Below, one piece after another: positions 13,688 to 20,818 of a stretch of DNA of 20,818 nucleotides (the first letter of the stretch is position 1; every line of letters starts with the position of its first letter). Source of the stretch: Candidatus Saccharibacteria bacterium UBA6575 (GTDB lineage: Bacteria; Patescibacteriota; Saccharimonadia; Saccharimonadales; Saccharimonadaceae); NCBI GenBank assembly GCA_002434005.1, contig DJJF01000012.1, forward strand, positions 4,163 to 24,980, read 5' to 3'. The notes beneath the pieces were generated by a model that ran no database searches, had not been told where the DNA came from, and was given only the letters and a program-made list of their open reading frames with translations. Position numbers and translations under genes: made by a program.

Positions 13688-14971
13688 ATGTTTAAGTCTT
13701 TTATCCAGTCCAAACTTGAAGCATCGGTAAAAAAATACCTCGCAAAACATCCTGAAATCAAGCTAGTCGCTGTCGCCGGTAGCGTTGGCAAAACGAGCAC
13801 TAAAACCGCAATTGCAACAGTGCTATCAAAAAAGTATCGAGTGCGAATGCTGAATGGTAATCACAACACGCACATGAGCGCACCGCTTGGTATCTTAGGG
13901 GTAGATTATCCCGAGAATGTACACAGTATTGGCCAGTGGCTACGTGTATTTATGGCAGTACGAAAGCGCATCGCAGCTCCAGCGGATGTAGATGTCATCG
14001 TGCAAGAACTCGGTGCCGACAGGCCAGGTGACATGGCTCATTTTGGGACCTACTTACGGCCAACGATCGGAGTCGTTACAGCTGTTACACCAGAGCACAT
14101 GGAATTTTTTGGCTCACTCGAAACCGTAGCTCAAGAGGAGCTAACGCTCGCCAACTTTAGCGAGCTTGCAATCATTAACCGAGACGACATAGACGGGCGG
14201 TTCGCGAATTTCCTCACCAACCAGAATGTTGATACATATGGAACTACTGCGGCAGCCGAATTTCGGATTGAAGTCAAAGATTTCGACATCGCTCATGGGT
14301 ATCAAGGATGGTTGGTACTATCTGGATTTGCCGAAACCTATCCGGCTGATATTCGAGTAGTCGGAGAGCACAGCCTGCGCCCGATCAGTGGTGCAATAGC
14401 TGTCGCATCGAAACTGGGTATGGGACCACAAGAAATCGTCGACGGAGTCGAAGACATTGTACCGGTACCTGGCCGAATGAATCTCCTTCGTGGTATAGAA
14501 AAATCAACCCTCATTGATGATACGTATAACTCCAGTCCAGCATCGGCTGAAGCGGCGCTCCAGACACTCTACTCCCTACAGGCTCCGCAGCGAATCGCAA
14601 TTCTTGGTAGCATGAACGAACTTGGTGACACATCTGCGAAGGCACACGAGGATCTCGGGCACCTATGTGATCCCGCCTTACTTGCATGGGTTGTAACGGT
14701 GGGTGCTGAAGCCGAAACGTATTTGGCACCAGCCGCAAAAGTTCGTGGATGCCAGGTAAAGTCATTTACATCTGCAATCGACGCAGGAGCGTTTGTGCGA
14801 AGCGTCCTTGATGAAGAGGCGGCTGTACTCGCCAAGGGTTCTCAGGGCGATATATATCTAGAAGAAGCAGTTAAGATGTTGCTACACAGCACATCTGACG
14901 ATCACCAACTTGTGCGCCAATCGCCCGCGTGGATGGACCGCAAAAACCAGTTCTTCCAAAAAATATCTTAG
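13688..14971 (+). CDS. MurF-like Mur ligase without the usual N-terminal domain
   Basis: This 427-residue cytosolic protein is a Mur ligase, closest to MurF, which adds D-Ala-D-Ala to the UDP-MurNAc-tripeptide in peptidoglycan synthesis. The ATP loop GSVGKTST, the NHNTHMSAPLGIL segment, E-L-G-A-x-x-P-G-D-M, the TAVTPEHMEFFGS segment, GRMNLLRGIEKSTLIDDTYN, LGSMNELGDTSAKAHEDLG and VLAKGSQGDIYLEE all fit MurF in order. The ATP loop comes only about 30 residues from the start; in E. coli MurF it follows a UDP-binding domain of about 100 residues, which is missing here. Nothing upstream encodes it: the preceding gene ends 37 nt away. The substrate may therefore be bound differently, or differ. A GTG at 13679 is an alternative start. 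A TATGAT box lies 11 nt before the ATG. It is near-adjacent to leuS. Confidence 0.75.
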   Translation: MFKSFIQSKLEASVKKYLAKHPEIKLVAVAGSVGKTSTKTAIATVLSKKYRVRMLNGNHNTHMSAPLGILGVDYPENVHSIGQWLRVFMAVRKRIAAPADVDVIVQELGADRPGDMAHFGTYLRPTIGVVTAVTPEHMEFFGSLETVAQEELTLANFSELAIINRDDIDGRFANFLTNQNVDTYGTTAAAEFRIEVKDFDIAHGYQGWLVLSGFAETYPADIRVVGEHSLRPISGAIAVASKLGMGPQEIVDGVEDIVPVPGRMNLLRGIEKSTLIDDTYNSSPASAEAALQTLYSLQAPQRIAILGSMNELGDTSAKAHEDLGHLCDPALLAWVVTVGAEAETYLAPAAKVRGCQVKSFTSAIDAGAFVRSVLDEEAAVLAKGSQGDIYLEEAVKMLLHSTSDDHQLVRQSPAWMDRKNQFFQKIS

Positions 14972-14992
14972 ATTCGACCCTGACAACAGGGG

Positions 14993-15001
14993 TGCTATAC
15001 T
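14993..15001 (+). promoter_or_regulatory. Extended -10 promoter (TGCTATACT) of leuS
   Basis: TGC plus TATACT ends 10 nt before the leuS ATG. Transcription would start about 4-5 nt before the ATG, so the mRNA is nearly leaderless. The same 9-mer precedes the KH gene at 20355. Confidence 0.55.
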
Positions 15002-15011
15002 GGTACCTGAC

Positions 15012-17540
15012 ATGCAACGATATAATCCAGCTGAAATAGAGCCTAAGTGGCAGGCCACATGGGAACAAGAGTCTCGCTACAAATCCATAGACAACGACGC
15101 CCGACCGAAACTATATGTCTCAGGTATGTTTCCATATCCTAGCGGTAGTGGTCTACATTCAGGGCACGCGTTCAGCTATACGATCGTGGATACAATTGCA
15201 CGTTTCTACCGCGCGCATGGCCAGAACGTATTGAATCCCATGGGTTGGGATACCTTTGGATTGCCTGCAGAGAACTATGCCATCAAAACCGGGACTGCAC
15301 CTGCGGTTGTAACGGCCGAAAACATTGCGAACTTTAAGCGTCAATTTAAGCGTATGGGTGTTTCAATTGATTGGGATCGGGAGATCAATACATCGGATCC
15401 CGAATACTATCGCTGGACGCAGTGGATATTCACTGAATTCTTCAAGCGGGGCCTGGCGTACCAAAAAGAAAGCATGCAGTGGTGGTGTCCCGTTGATAAG
15501 ACGGTGCTTGCCAACGAGCAAGTTGAGGGCGGCAAGTGTTGGCGTTGCGGCAACGAAGTCGAAAAGAAATCTATGAAGCAGTGGTTCTTTAAAATTACGG
15601 ACTACGCGGATGCATTACTGGAAGAAATACCTGCGCTGGATTGGCCAGAGAAGATCAAGACCGCTCAGACAAACTGGATCGGCAAATCACAAGGTGCCGA
15701 GATTGATTTTCAAATTGACGGACTAGAAGAGTCATTAAAAGTATTTACAACCCGACCCGATACTATTTTTGGTGCAACGTTCATGGTTATCGCCCCGGAG
15801 CATCCTTTAGTTGGTCAACTCACTACTACCGAAACTGGTGACGCGGTTAATCAATATGTAAAAAATGCCCTCAAACGCTCCGAAATTGAACGCATGAGTG
15901 AGGGCAAAGAGAAAACGGGTGTATTCACTGGCTCACATGCTATTAACCCAGCCAGCGGTGAAAAAATTCCGATTTGGATTGCTGATTATGTATTGGGCGG
16001 CTACGGCACAGGTGCAATTATGGCCGTACCTGCGCATGATGAGCGTGACAATGAATTCGCTCGAAAGTTTGCTCTTCCGATTAAAAGGGTTGTTGCGCCG
16101 AAGTCGTTGAATGATCTCAAAGCTGCGGATGTCGATGCCGAATCAGGAGATATTTCGAAGGGTGATTCATTCGCATTCTGGGGCGATCAGTCACCAGATG
16201 AAGCCGTCAAAACCTACGACTTTCCAATTTATCACGGTGAAGGCGAGCTAATTGACTCAGGTGAATTTAACGGCATTAATACGAGCGATGCGCGCGAAGA
16301 AATCGTTGATTGGCTCGAAAAACAAGGACTTGGAAGCGCAAAGACAACCTACAAAATGCGTGACTGGCTGATCAGTCGTCAGCGCTACTGGGGTGCGCCG
16401 ATACCAATCATCCACTGCGAGGATCACGGACCGGTTGCTGTACCCGAAAAACAACTACCCGTTTTACTGCCTGAAGTAGAAGACTACGCTCCGAAAGGTG
16501 ACGGCAAATCAGTACTTGCGGCTGTTGAGGACTGGGTAAACACAGAATGTCCTGAGTGCGGTAAGCCCGCAAAGCGAGAGACCGATACTATGGACGGCTA
16601 TGCCTGTTCAAGCTGGTATTTACTGCGCTACGCCGATCCAAAGAACACTAAAAAGGCATGGGATGAATCAAAGGCTAACTACTGGTCACCTGTCGATTAC
16701 TATGTTGGTGGTGATCATGCAGTCGCGCATTTACTGTACGTACGATTCTGGGCGCATGTGTTTAACGACATGGGGCTGCTTGATCATAAAGAGCCAGTCA
16801 AAAAGCTGGTTTACCATGGTTATGTAAACGCTGAAGACGGCCGCAAAATGAGTAAGAGTTTGGGTAATGTTATTGATCCACTCGATATCATTGATCAAGG
16901 GTACGGCGCTGATACACTGCGCACCTATGTATTATTCATGGGACCAATTGAGCTAGATTCTGCCTGGAGTAGTCAGGGTGTAGGCGGTGTGTATCGATTC
17001 TTAAACCGTGTGTGGACACTTGCGCAGGAGTATCAGGCAGCAGAAAATCAAAACAATGAGCCGGACATGGGGCTTGAGGCAGTTCGCCACAAGACGATTA
17101 AAAAGGCGACTGGCGACTACCGAACATTGAGTTTTAATACGGCGATTGCTGCTCTCATGGAATATGTAAACGAGCTGTATAAAGCAAAAGCCAATGGATT
17201 TTCATCTGACTTTAAAACGCATCTTGAGACTCTCGTTCGTCTGCTTGCGCCCTTTGCACCGCATGTAACATCTGAACTATGGCAGCAGCTTGGGAATGAA
17301 ACAATACTCGACACCGCTGGTTGGCCAGAGTGGGACGAGGCCATGACAGTCGCCGATGTCATAACGATAGTCGTACAGGTAAATGGCAAGGTTCGTGCGA
17401 AGCTTGAGCTTAACGCTGACGTGAGTGAATCAGACGCGATTGCTGCAGCCCTTGCGAATGAAAACGTGAAACGATTTATTGATAGCGAGCCAAAAAAGAC
17501 TGTGTATATACCTGGCCGCCTCGTAAATATCGTAGTTTAG
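15012..17540 (+). CDS. leuS: Leucyl-tRNA synthetase
   Basis: This 842-residue class I synthetase charges tRNA-Leu with leucine in the cytosol. Visible parts are the N-terminal RYNPAEIEPKWQATW, the HIGH-type motif as HSGH at residues 49-52 (PYPSGSGLHSGHAF), a zinc-type knuckle (CPVDK and CWRCG), the CP1 editing domain with TTRPDTIFGATF and GAIMAVPAHDERD, a second Cys pair (CPEC), the KMSKS loop at residues 612-616 and a helical anticodon-binding part. The C-terminus (VVQVNGKVRAKLELN to GRLVNIVV) is complete. The length is usual for bacteria. The frame is open to 14910, but similarity starts at the ATG at 15012, which follows an extended -10 closely and has no Shine-Dalgarno sequence. Its stop overlaps the stop of a convergent gene. 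Confidence 0.97.
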   Translation: MQRYNPAEIEPKWQATWEQESRYKSIDNDARPKLYVSGMFPYPSGSGLHSGHAFSYTIVDTIARFYRAHGQNVLNPMGWDTFGLPAENYAIKTGTAPAVVTAENIANFKRQFKRMGVSIDWDREINTSDPEYYRWTQWIFTEFFKRGLAYQKESMQWWCPVDKTVLANEQVEGGKCWRCGNEVEKKSMKQWFFKITDYADALLEEIPALDWPEKIKTAQTNWIGKSQGAEIDFQIDGLEESLKVFTTRPDTIFGATFMVIAPEHPLVGQLTTTETGDAVNQYVKNALKRSEIERMSEGKEKTGVFTGSHAINPASGEKIPIWIADYVLGGYGTGAIMAVPAHDERDNEFARKFALPIKRVVAPKSLNDLKAADVDAESGDISKGDSFAFWGDQSPDEAVKTYDFPIYHGEGELIDSGEFNGINTSDAREEIVDWLEKQGLGSAKTTYKMRDWLISRQRYWGAPIPIIHCEDHGPVAVPEKQLPVLLPEVEDYAPKGDGKSVLAAVEDWVNTECPECGKPAKRETDTMDGYACSSWYLLRYADPKNTKKAWDESKANYWSPVDYYVGGDHAVAHLLYVRFWAHVFNDMGLLDHKEPVKKLVYHGYVNAEDGRKMSKSLGNVIDPLDIIDQGYGADTLRTYVLFMGPIELDSAWSSQGVGGVYRFLNRVWTLAQEYQAAENQNNEPDMGLEAVRHKTIKKATGDYRTLSFNTAIAALMEYVNELYKAKANGFSSDFKTHLETLVRLLAPFAPHVTSELWQQLGNETILDTAGWPEWDEAMTVADVITIVVQVNGKVRAKLELNADVSESDAIAAALANENVKRFIDSEPKKTVYIPGRLVNIVV

Positions 17541-17824
17541 CGCTCAGGAATATATTGCTGATCAGGCTCAGCATACCCTAAAAGAATATCGATACCGCTG
17601 GCAAGTGCGAGTGCTTGGTCTCGCCGAGCCTTTTGGGCTTTGGGTGAGTTTTGCTCGTTCGCTTTACTCCATGCGTCTAAGTCGGCCGCGACTTTGGGAC
17701 CAGCAGGACCATGATACGAAAGAAGGGTGTAGTCAGTTTGATATCGTGCATGGCTTGAGAGTAGGCGCACGTTGTCGGGGTTGGTACTTGCGGGAGTAGT
17801 GAGGTCTTCTGAGAACTCGGTCAT
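17537..17824 (-). CDS. Small hypothetical protein convergent with leuS
   Basis: This frame encodes 95 residues (MTEFSEDLTTPAS...) with no signal, membrane helix or known motif. It is hydrophilic, with Ala/Lys-rich helix-like stretches (KVAADLDAWSKANEQ and KAQKARRDQALALASG) and a terminal EPDQQYIPER. I do not recognise a family. Support for a real gene comes from the promoter: TTGACA, 18 nt and AATATA end 5 nt before the ATG at 17824, which would give a leaderless mRNA like others in this window. An alternative ATG at 17839 would lie inside that promoter. Its TAA and the leuS TAG overlap by two bases. Confidence 0.5.
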   Translation of the reverse strand: MTEFSEDLTTPASTNPDNVRLLSSHARYQTDYTLLSYHGPAGPKVAADLDAWSKANEQNSPKAQKARRDQALALASGIDILLGYAEPDQQYIPER

Positions 17825-17829
17825 GGTGC

Positions 17830-17859
17830 TATATTGCAACTTATAGTAATACTTGTCAA
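17830..17859 (-). promoter_or_regulatory. Promoter of the small gene convergent with leuS
   Basis: On the minus strand a perfect TTGACA (17859-17854), an 18-nt spacer and AATATA (17835-17830) precede the ATG at 17824. It is arranged back-to-back with the rpmF promoter. Confidence 0.5.
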
Positions 17860-17866
17860 TATTCTC

Positions 17867-17895
17867 TTGAGAACGACTGCTGAGTAAGTTATAAT
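17867..17895 (+). promoter_or_regulatory. Sigma-70 promoter of rpmF
   Basis: TTGAGA (17867-17872), a 17-nt spacer and a perfect TATAAT (17890-17895) precede a leader of about 35 nt that carries the rpmF ribosome site AAAAGGAG. Confidence 0.88.
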
Positions 17896-17936
17896 ACGCT
17901 CTAAGTTTATATCAACCTGAAAAGGAGAACATTTCA

Positions 17937-18080
17937 ATGGGACAACCAAAGAAACAGACGAGTCCTCGCAAGACAGGACTTCGCCGCAGTCATCTGCGTC
18001 TTAAGCTTGCACGTGCAGTCAATGCAAAATCACCAGTTAAAGTGAAGACCACTAAGCGCGAAACTGGCGCAAAGAAATAA
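17937..18080 (+). CDS. rpmF: 50S ribosomal protein bL32
   Basis: This 47-residue basic protein is bL32 of the large ribosomal subunit. The N-terminus MGQPKKQTSPRKTGLRRSHL matches the conserved pattern in which a basic start is followed by S-x-x-(K/R)-(T/R)-G-x-R-R-(S/A)-H. The remainder is Lys/Arg-rich. The usual zinc-binding cysteines of some bL32 are absent, as in the cysteine-free (C-) form, and the protein is somewhat shorter than the 55-60 residues common elsewhere. AAAAGGAG lies 8-9 nt before the ATG, and a near-consensus promoter lies upstream. A hairpin follows the stop codon. Confidence 0.9.
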   Translation: MGQPKKQTSPRKTGLRRSHLRLKLARAVNAKSPVKVKTTKRETGAKK

Positions 18081-18086
18081 CTTCTC

Positions 18087-18110
18087 GATGCCGCGTTTCG
18101 CGGCGTCTTT
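18087..18110 (+). terminator. Hairpin terminator after rpmF
   Basis: GATGCCGCG, loop TTT, and CGCGGCGTC form a 9-bp stem with one G-T wobble, followed by TTT only. The short tail suggests partial termination and some read-through into nusB. Confidence 0.6.
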
Positions 18111-18135
18111 ACATAACCGAAAGAACCAAACCGAA

Positions 18136-18600
18136 ATGGCATCTAATCGACACCTTGGACGAATCGTAGCGCTTCAAACGCTGTACGAGTATGAATTTCG
18201 ACGTCAGTCAGAAGATTCGAATCTTGAGCTAACTGAGATCCTCGACCGTAACATCGAACGTTATAAAGAATCGATTGATGACAAGGACTTTGTCCACGGT
18301 CTCGTTGAAGGTGTACTCGAGCATCAAGATGATCTCGATGCAAAACTACAACCGATGGCACCAGGCTGGCCACTTGATCAGATTGCTCGTATTGACCGCA
18401 ATGTACTCAGGATCGGCCTATACGAACTTCTTTACAAGGGCGATTCCGTACCTCCGAAGGTTGTCATCAACGAGGCGGTTGAGCTAGCCAAAGCGTTTGG
18501 TTCTGATAATTCAAGCAAGTTCATTAACGGCGTGCTCGGCACCGCCTATCGAACGCTTGTCGAGGCAGAGGATCAGCCAAATGCAGCAACCAATAGCTGA
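18136..18600 (+). CDS. nusB: Transcription antitermination factor NusB
   Basis: This 154-residue all-helical RNA-binding protein is NusB, which works with NusE (S10) in antitermination on rRNA operons. The pattern MASNRHLGRIVALQTLYEYEF is the typical NusB N-terminus, followed by DKDFVHGLVEGVLEH, the core WPLDQIARIDRNVLRIGLYELLY, VVINEAVELAKAFG and SSKFINGVLGTAYR, all strongly conserved. The length is normal. I chose the ATG at 18136; the in-frame ATG at 18088 lies inside the rpmF terminator stem and would add 16 unconserved residues. No clear ribosome site is seen, so read-through from rpmF or a leaderless start is possible. The Nudix gene overlaps its end by 20 nt. Confidence 0.93.
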   Translation: MASNRHLGRIVALQTLYEYEFRRQSEDSNLELTEILDRNIERYKESIDDKDFVHGLVEGVLEHQDDLDAKLQPMAPGWPLDQIARIDRNVLRIGLYELLYKGDSVPPKVVINEAVELAKAFGSDNSSKFINGVLGTAYRTLVEAEDQPNAATNS

Positions 18601-19078
18601 TAAATTCAAGAAATACTTCAATAAGGGCCGCAAGGCTTCGATTCAAGAAATCGTTCGTGAACCAACCGCCGGTGGAATCGTATTCCGTCGTACTAAGTCG
18701 GGCGATATTGAAATTTTACTTATACAAGACGCCAAAGACCGTTGGACTATTCCAAAAGGTCACATTGAAGAAGGTGAAACGGCGCAGCAAACAGCACGAC
18801 GTGAAATTGGTGAAGAAGCCGGCCTTCCAAACGTCGACATGCTTGGCTGGCTCGGCAAGATTCATTTTAGGTACCGCCGGCTCGATAAACTCGTGCTCAT
18901 GACAACGCAAATTTACTTGGTGCGAGCTCGCGGAGATACCGATGCGATTCAGAAAGAAGAGTGGATGAACGGAATCAAATGGTTCAAGTTTAACGATGCT
19001 TTGGATGCAATCGAATACGAAGATATCGGTAAATTAATGCTTCTTGCTATGAAACGAATTCGTCAGGAGAACTTGTAA
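18581..19078 (+). CDS. Nudix hydrolase
   Basis: This 165-residue protein has a perfect Nudix box at residues 60-82: G-HIEEG-E, seven residues, REIGEEAGL. Nudix enzymes hydrolyse nucleoside diphosphates linked to another group, with Mg2+ held by the box glutamates. Before the box is the usual strand pair (TAGGIVFRR and IEILLIQD) and WTIPKG. The preceding 25 residues are basic (KFKKYFNKGRK). Which nucleotide it cleaves cannot be told; the fold resembles diadenosine tetraphosphate or MutT-like hydrolases. The ATG at 18581 overlaps nusB by 20 nt; the longer frame to 18497 would overlap more and is unconserved. It is coupled to nusB and followed one base later by rnc. Confidence 0.92.
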   Translation: MQQPIADKFKKYFNKGRKASIQEIVREPTAGGIVFRRTKSGDIEILLIQDAKDRWTIPKGHIEEGETAQQTARREIGEEAGLPNVDMLGWLGKIHFRYRRLDKLVLMTTQIYLVRARGDTDAIQKEEWMNGIKWFKFNDALDAIEYEDIGKLMLLAMKRIRQENL

Positions 19079-19079
19079 C

Positions 19080-19805
19080 ATGTCAGGTATGCCAACAGCC
19101 CCGTACCAAGACTTTGCACGCACCGTGCTTGGGTTTGAATTCAAGGACATTGACCTGCTCGTAACGGCTCTAACCCACAGAAGCTATGTAAACGAACACA
19201 AGAAAAGCGTGTCAGCCCACAACGAACGCCTTGAGTTCTTGGGCGATGCAGTACTTGAACTTGCCGTAACGGATTTTCTATTTGCGAATTACACCGAGCC
19301 CGAAGGAACGCTAACCAGTTGGCGGGCAGCGCTTGTTCGCACCGAAAGTATTGGTGAAGCCGGTGACAAGCTTGGATATGAGCCACTCCTACGGATGAGT
19401 AAGGGTGAGCGTCAGGGCAGTGAACGTGCACGTCAACAAATTCTTGCTAATGCATTCGAGGCAGTTATTGGTGCAATTTACCTAGAGCGTGGCTACGGAG
19501 ATGCCGAAGACTTTATCAAGAAGCACATCACCTCGAAACTTGATGACATTCTAAAAGAAGGTTCGTGGCGCGATCCGAAATCACATCTCCAAGAGGTATC
19601 TCAGCGTATTGACGGTGCAACGCCGCAGTATAAAGTACTCGAAGAGGTTGGTCCCGATCACGATAAAGTGTTTACGCTCGGCGTTTATGTAGCCGGTACG
19701 TTAAAAGGCAAAGGCACCGGCCATTCTAAGCAAATGGCTCAGCAAAAGGCGGCACGATCGGCACTCAAGAAGTACCAGTCAGCCGAAGATAGCCTAACAG
19801 ATTGA
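19080..19805 (+). CDS. rnc: Ribonuclease III
   Basis: This 241-residue enzyme cuts double-stranded RNA, including rRNA precursors. The signature NERLEFLGDAVLEL (residues 48-61) carries the catalytic acids Glu52 and Asp56, and Glu127 in ANAFEAVIGA completes the metal site. A C-terminal double-stranded-RNA-binding domain runs over about 165-232 (DPKSHLQEVSQR, then PQYKVLEE, VAGTLKGKGTGHSKQMAQQKAARSAL). All key residues are intact and the length is normal. The start lies one base after the Nudix stop, with AGGAG 11 nt upstream. The last codons overlap the -35 box of the rpsP promoter. Confidence 0.96.
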   Translation: MSGMPTAPYQDFARTVLGFEFKDIDLLVTALTHRSYVNEHKKSVSAHNERLEFLGDAVLELAVTDFLFANYTEPEGTLTSWRAALVRTESIGEAGDKLGYEPLLRMSKGERQGSERARQQILANAFEAVIGAIYLERGYGDAEDFIKKHITSKLDDILKEGSWRDPKSHLQEVSQRIDGATPQYKVLEEVGPDHDKVFTLGVYVAGTLKGKGTGHSKQMAQQKAARSALKKYQSAEDSLTD

Positions 19806-19830
19806 CGAATCGCGCCAAATAGCGTAAAAT
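19802..19830 (+). promoter_or_regulatory. Sigma-70 promoter of rpsP
   Basis: TTGACG (19802-19807), a 17-nt spacer and TAAAAT (19825-19830) match consensus at 5 of 6 in each box. The -35 overlaps the rnc stop codon. It gives a leader of about 45 nt. Confidence 0.78.
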
Positions 19831-19883
19831 CATACGAAGTAACGATACAAATCTAACGATTACAAAAGGAAGTTTTATTTTTT

Positions 19884-20279
19884 ATGCTCGCCATTCGCTT
19901 GCAACGCATCGGCCGTAAAGGCTACCCAGTATACCGACTCGCTGTTCAGGAATCTCAGCGCCACCCCTCGAGTGGTCGCGTTGTTGCCTATGTTGGTTCA
20001 TACAACCCACACACCAAAGAGGCTAACGTCCAAGTTGAAGCTGCACAAAAATTCCTGGATAACGGCGCACAGCCAACACCACGCGTCGTACGCCTACTAA
20101 AAGATGCCGGTGTTAAGCTTCCTAAGTGGGTGAAAGAACCTGCAGCGGATAAGTCTAAGACGATTCGTAACGCCGAAAAGCTTCGTAAGAACCAGCCAAA
20201 AGAAGAACCAGTCGCGGAAGAAGCTCCCGCCGAAGAGCCAGCAGCTGAAGAAGCTGCACCTGCTGAAGCAGAAGCCTAG
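19884..20279 (+). CDS. rpsP: 30S ribosomal protein bS16
   Basis: This 131-residue protein is bS16 of the small ribosomal subunit. The start MLAIRLQRIGRKGYPVYRLA and the VAYVGSYNPH, LDNGAQPTPRVVRLLKDAGV segments are typical. The family core ends at about residue 85; a further tail of about 45 residues follows, first Lys/Arg-rich and then an Ala/Glu/Pro run (residues 107-131, repeated AEE/PAEE). Such acidic tails occur in some bacteria but are longer than in E. coli (82 residues). The ATG at 19884 follows AAAAGGAAG at about 12 nt. It has its own promoter and a strong terminator downstream, so it can be expressed apart from rnc. Confidence 0.95.
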   Translation: MLAIRLQRIGRKGYPVYRLAVQESQRHPSSGRVVAYVGSYNPHTKEANVQVEAAQKFLDNGAQPTPRVVRLLKDAGVKLPKWVKEPAADKSKTIRNAEKLRKNQPKEEPVAEEAPAEEPAAEEAAPAEAEA

Positions 20280-20298
20280 ACTCGATAAACATTTGTTT

Positions 20299-20333
20299 AA
20301 ATCACTCTTCGTTACGGAGAGTGATTTTGTTTT
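20299..20333 (+). terminator. Intrinsic terminator of rpsP
   Basis: AAATCACTCTTC (20299-20310), loop GTTAC, and GGAGAGTGATTT (20316-20327) form a 12-bp stem with one wobble, followed by TGTTTT. It is the best intrinsic terminator in the window. Confidence 0.85.
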
Positions 20334-20354
20334 ACAGAGTGGATTTCCCCTGCG

Positions 20355-20363
20355 TGCTATACT
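20355..20363 (+). promoter_or_regulatory. Extended -10 promoter (TGCTATACT) of the KH gene
   Basis: TGC plus TATACT, identical to the 9-mer before leuS, lies 58 nt before the ATG at 20422. The leader contains the strong ribosome site GGAGGAGG. Confidence 0.6.
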
Positions 20364-20421
20364 AGATATGTACGAATAATGCCGAAAGCAGTGTGACTGA
20401 ACGTCCGGAGGAGGGCAAACT

Positions 20422-20817
20422 ATGTCAACAATAGACCAACAGTTCGTCGAATATATTGTAAAATCACTTGTCGGTCACCCCGATGATGTCGTTATTGAGC
20501 GTCTTATCGACGAAAAAGGCGTTTTACTAACACTAACCGTTAATCCAGAAGACCTTGGCCGCGTTATTGGCAAGCGTGGCATGACTGCGCAAAGTCTTCG
20601 AACCTTGCTGCGCGCTCTTGGAACCAAGAATGACGCACGCTATAACCTAAAGATCGTCAATAACGACGAAGACCGAGATAACTATACGAGTTCATCAAAT
20701 GCGACTGATGACCAGGTTGTGGATGAATCAACAGATGAGCCTGTGGAAAACCAACAGTCTGACCTCGCAAAAAACACTCGTAAAGAGCTTGCTGAACTCG
20801 ACGACCTCGATATATAA
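20422..20817 (+). CDS. khpA: KhpA-like KH-domain RNA-binding protein
   Basis: This 131-residue protein has a KH domain over residues 1-80 with the GKRG loop at 50-53 (RVIGKRGMTAQSLRTLLRAL), the RNA-contact motif of KhpA/YlqC. KhpA forms a dimer with KhpB in Firmicutes and binds many RNAs; it usually lies next to rpsP, as here. The core is preceded by MSTIDQQFVEYIVKSLVGHP, the standard family start. Unlike normal KhpA (about 75-80 residues), this one has a tail of about 50 acidic, Ser/Asn/Asp-rich residues, probably disordered. GGAGGAGG lies just before the ATG. The stop codon is at 20815-20817, so the gene is complete within the window. Confidence 0.9.
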   Translation: MSTIDQQFVEYIVKSLVGHPDDVVIERLIDEKGVLLTLTVNPEDLGRVIGKRGMTAQSLRTLLRALGTKNDARYNLKIVNNDEDRDNYTSSSNATDDQVVDESTDEPVENQQSDLAKNTRKELAELDDLDI

Positions 20818-20818
20818 T

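Noticed and set aside
17605..17799. Plus-strand frame between leuS and rpmF
   Set aside because: It has no ribosome site or promoter of its own and is antisense to the better-supported minus-strand gene.
18088..18135. Upstream ATG for nusB
   Set aside because: It lies within the rpmF terminator stem and adds residues outside the family's conserved start.

Overview
The window looks like a chromosome segment of a Candidate Phyla Radiation bacterium, most likely a Saccharibacterium (TM7). This rests on the housekeeping cluster (bL32, NusB, Nudix, RNase III, bS16 and a KH protein close together with leuS), on Asn/Ser/Thr/Gly-rich secreted repeat proteins beside a sortase, and on several genes whose ATG sits 4-10 nt behind a -10 box with no Shine-Dalgarno sequence. 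The assignment comes from gene content I recognise, not from a search. The genetic code appears standard.

Layout. Bases 1-2300 hold small accessory genes: an RibD/DHFR-like reductase, a DUF2277 protein overlapping a five-helix membrane protein, and a DUF1428 protein. Bases 2300-7520 form an AT-richer accessory island, almost all on the minus strand. It contains an unrecognised 281-residue protein, then a four-gene operon read right to left: a SMEK-domain protein, a small middle component, a DUF2326 coiled-coil ATPase and a protein with an R-N-x3-H (HEPN-type) motif. The first three match the architecture of the ABC-three-component (ABC-3C) conflict systems. The island's right edge is a truncated C-terminal piece of what looks like a large serine recombinase, whose stop codon lies inside the 3' end of a tRNA-Gly gene.

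Bases 7600-13650 are mainly an envelope locus: a Pr6Pr-like membrane protein; a secreted protein with a LAKTSG C-terminal signal; a sortase; a glycosyltransferase-2-like membrane protein that has lost its catalytic acids; a Ser/Thr-rich exported protein; a secreted protein with two copies of a 75-residue module also found once in the first secreted protein; and a 596-residue membrane-anchored protein with four repeats of about 97 residues. The spacer before the Ser/Thr-rich gene carries three palindromes, one a perfect TGTGA-N6-TCACA.

Bases 13680-20818 are core genes: a MurF-like ligase lacking the usual N-terminal domain, leuS, a small convergent hypothetical gene, rpmF, nusB, a Nudix hydrolase, rnc, rpsP and a KhpA-like gene, with clear sigma-70 promoters before rpmF and rpsP and a good terminator after rpsP.

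The best candidates for something new are the ABC-3C operon with its extra HEPN-like gene, the repeat-module/sortase/dead-glycosyltransferase locus, and the tRNA-Gly in which the usual G19-C56 tertiary pair appears to be replaced by U19-A56.
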